Positions 63,142 to 64,000 of a stretch of 64,000 nt of DNA are shown here, piece by piece. The DNA is from Vicinamibacteria bacterium (GTDB lineage: Bacteria > Acidobacteriota > Vicinamibacteria > Vicinamibacterales > UBA8438): assembly GCA_022820825.1 (NCBI GenBank), contig JAJEEU010000080.1, positions 62,001-126,000 of the forward strand, written 5' to 3'. Made by a program: the position numbers and the translations under genes. The stretch's first letter is position 1. Every line of letters starts with the position of its first letter. The notes under the pieces were generated by a model that searched no databases, was not told the DNA's origin, and saw only the letters and a list, made by a program, of their open reading frames with translations.

Positions 63142-64000
63142 ATGTCGCGTAGAACGCTGTTCCCCATCCTCGTCGGCGTACTTGCCTGTGCGATGTTCGC
63201 CGACGCCGCCGCGCAGGTCGAGTACATCGACCCCGGTCCGGGTTTCACGCAGGTGGTCACCACGACCAACGCCGGGGTGAAGACGATCTTCGTCTCCGGG
63301 CAGGTGGGGCGCGGCGATACGCTGCGCGAGCACGTCGAATCGGCGTTCGCGGACGTCGTGCGGCGCCTGGAGCAGGCCGGCGCCACGCCGGCCGACGTCG
63401 TCAAGATCCGGATCTTCGTGAAGGATTTCGAGCCGGCGCAGTACGCGACGGTCGCCGAGGTCCGGCTGGCCACCTTCCCCGAGGAGCACCAGTGGCCGGC
63501 GAGCACGATGATCGGCGTACGGGCGCTGGCCGCCGAGTCGCTGCGCGTCGAGATAGAGGCGATCGCGGTCGTCGCCGAGCCGGGGGTCGAGTTGCAGATC
63601 GAGCGCTTCGCGCCGTCCAACGGCTTCAGCGGCGCGGTGGCGGTGACGGCGCACGGCGTGAAGACGGTCTACGTCGCCGGACAGATAGCCGGCGGCGACT
63701 CCCTGGCGGCGCAGACGGCGGCGGTGTGGGAGCGCGTCGCCCAGCGGCTCGACGCGGCGGGTGCTTCGCTGGCGGACCTGGTGAAGGCCACCACCTACAT
63801 CGTCGACTTCGATCCGGAGACGGACCTGCCGGCGTACCGGACGGGTCGCGAGCAGGCGCTGGCCCTCGACGACATGCCGGCGAGCACGCTGTTGGGCATC
63901 CAGGCGCTGGCCGCGGAGCAGTTCCGGATCGAGGTCGACGGCATCGCGGTGGTGGGCGTGGACGGCAACGCCGTCGAACGCGAGTTCATCGATCCGGCGA
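63142..64000 (+). CDS. Secreted tandem RidA/YjgF-domain protein (3' truncated by window)
   Basis: Signal peptide; two RidA-like units (IFVSGQVGRGD...VEIEAIAVV and VYVAGQIAGGD...IEVDGIAVV), a third starts REFIDPA at window end. Confidence 0.8.
   Translation, partial: MSRRTLFPILVGVLACAMFADAAAQVEYIDPGPGFTQVVTTTNAGVKTIFVSGQVGRGDTLREHVESAFADVVRRLEQAGATPADVVKIRIFVKDFEPAQYATVAEVRLATFPEEHQWPASTMIGVRALAAESLRVEIEAIAVVAEPGVELQIERFAPSNGFSGAVAVTAHGVKTVYVAGQIAGGDSLAAQTAAVWERVAQRLDAAGASLADLVKATTYIVDFDPETDLPAYRTGREQALALDDMPASTLLGIQALAAEQFRIEVDGIAVVGVDGNAVEREFIDPA

Overview
GC-rich, gene-dense bacterial chromosome segment. Protein content looks like Acidobacteriota (possibly Vicinamibacteria), but that is inference only. 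From left to right it carries: (1) an outer-membrane/lipid A operon (bamA 3' end, ompH/skp, an in-frame FabZ-LpxA fusion, lpxI, a Gfo/Idh oxidoreductase); (2) a futalosine menaquinone cluster (a MqnE-like protein lacking the radical-SAM cysteines, mqnA, mqnC, an amidohydrolase, a UbiA-family prenyltransferase, ubiX, menG); (3) a tonB-like gene, an Oar-like TonB-dependent receptor and secreted proteins; (4) a small island of toxin-antitoxin genes and truncated defence-like genes at 18.3-19.5 kb; (5) M16 peptidases, a multicopper oxidase, ftsB-like, recA, two beta-propeller proteins, a thiolase, dciA-like and maf; (6) a cytochrome c maturation operon with a CxxxY-type CcmE, a CcmF-CcmH fusion and several unnamed small membrane genes; (7) aroK/aroA, an RsbW-like kinase, IMPase, GT2, a DegT aminotransferase, ttcA, dtd, dapF (with a Ser at the second catalytic Cys), radC, larC, metG, tatD, a polyprenyl synthase and ligA; (8) an AbiEi/AbiEii-like pair; (9) a secreted tandem-RidA protein running off the end. 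Two dispersed non-coding repeat families were found by eye. One is a hairpin element seen twice, each copy abutting a stop codon in the same orientation, with paired arm substitutions. The other is a REP-like family with five copies. No rRNA, complete tRNA, CRISPR array or transposase was recognised.
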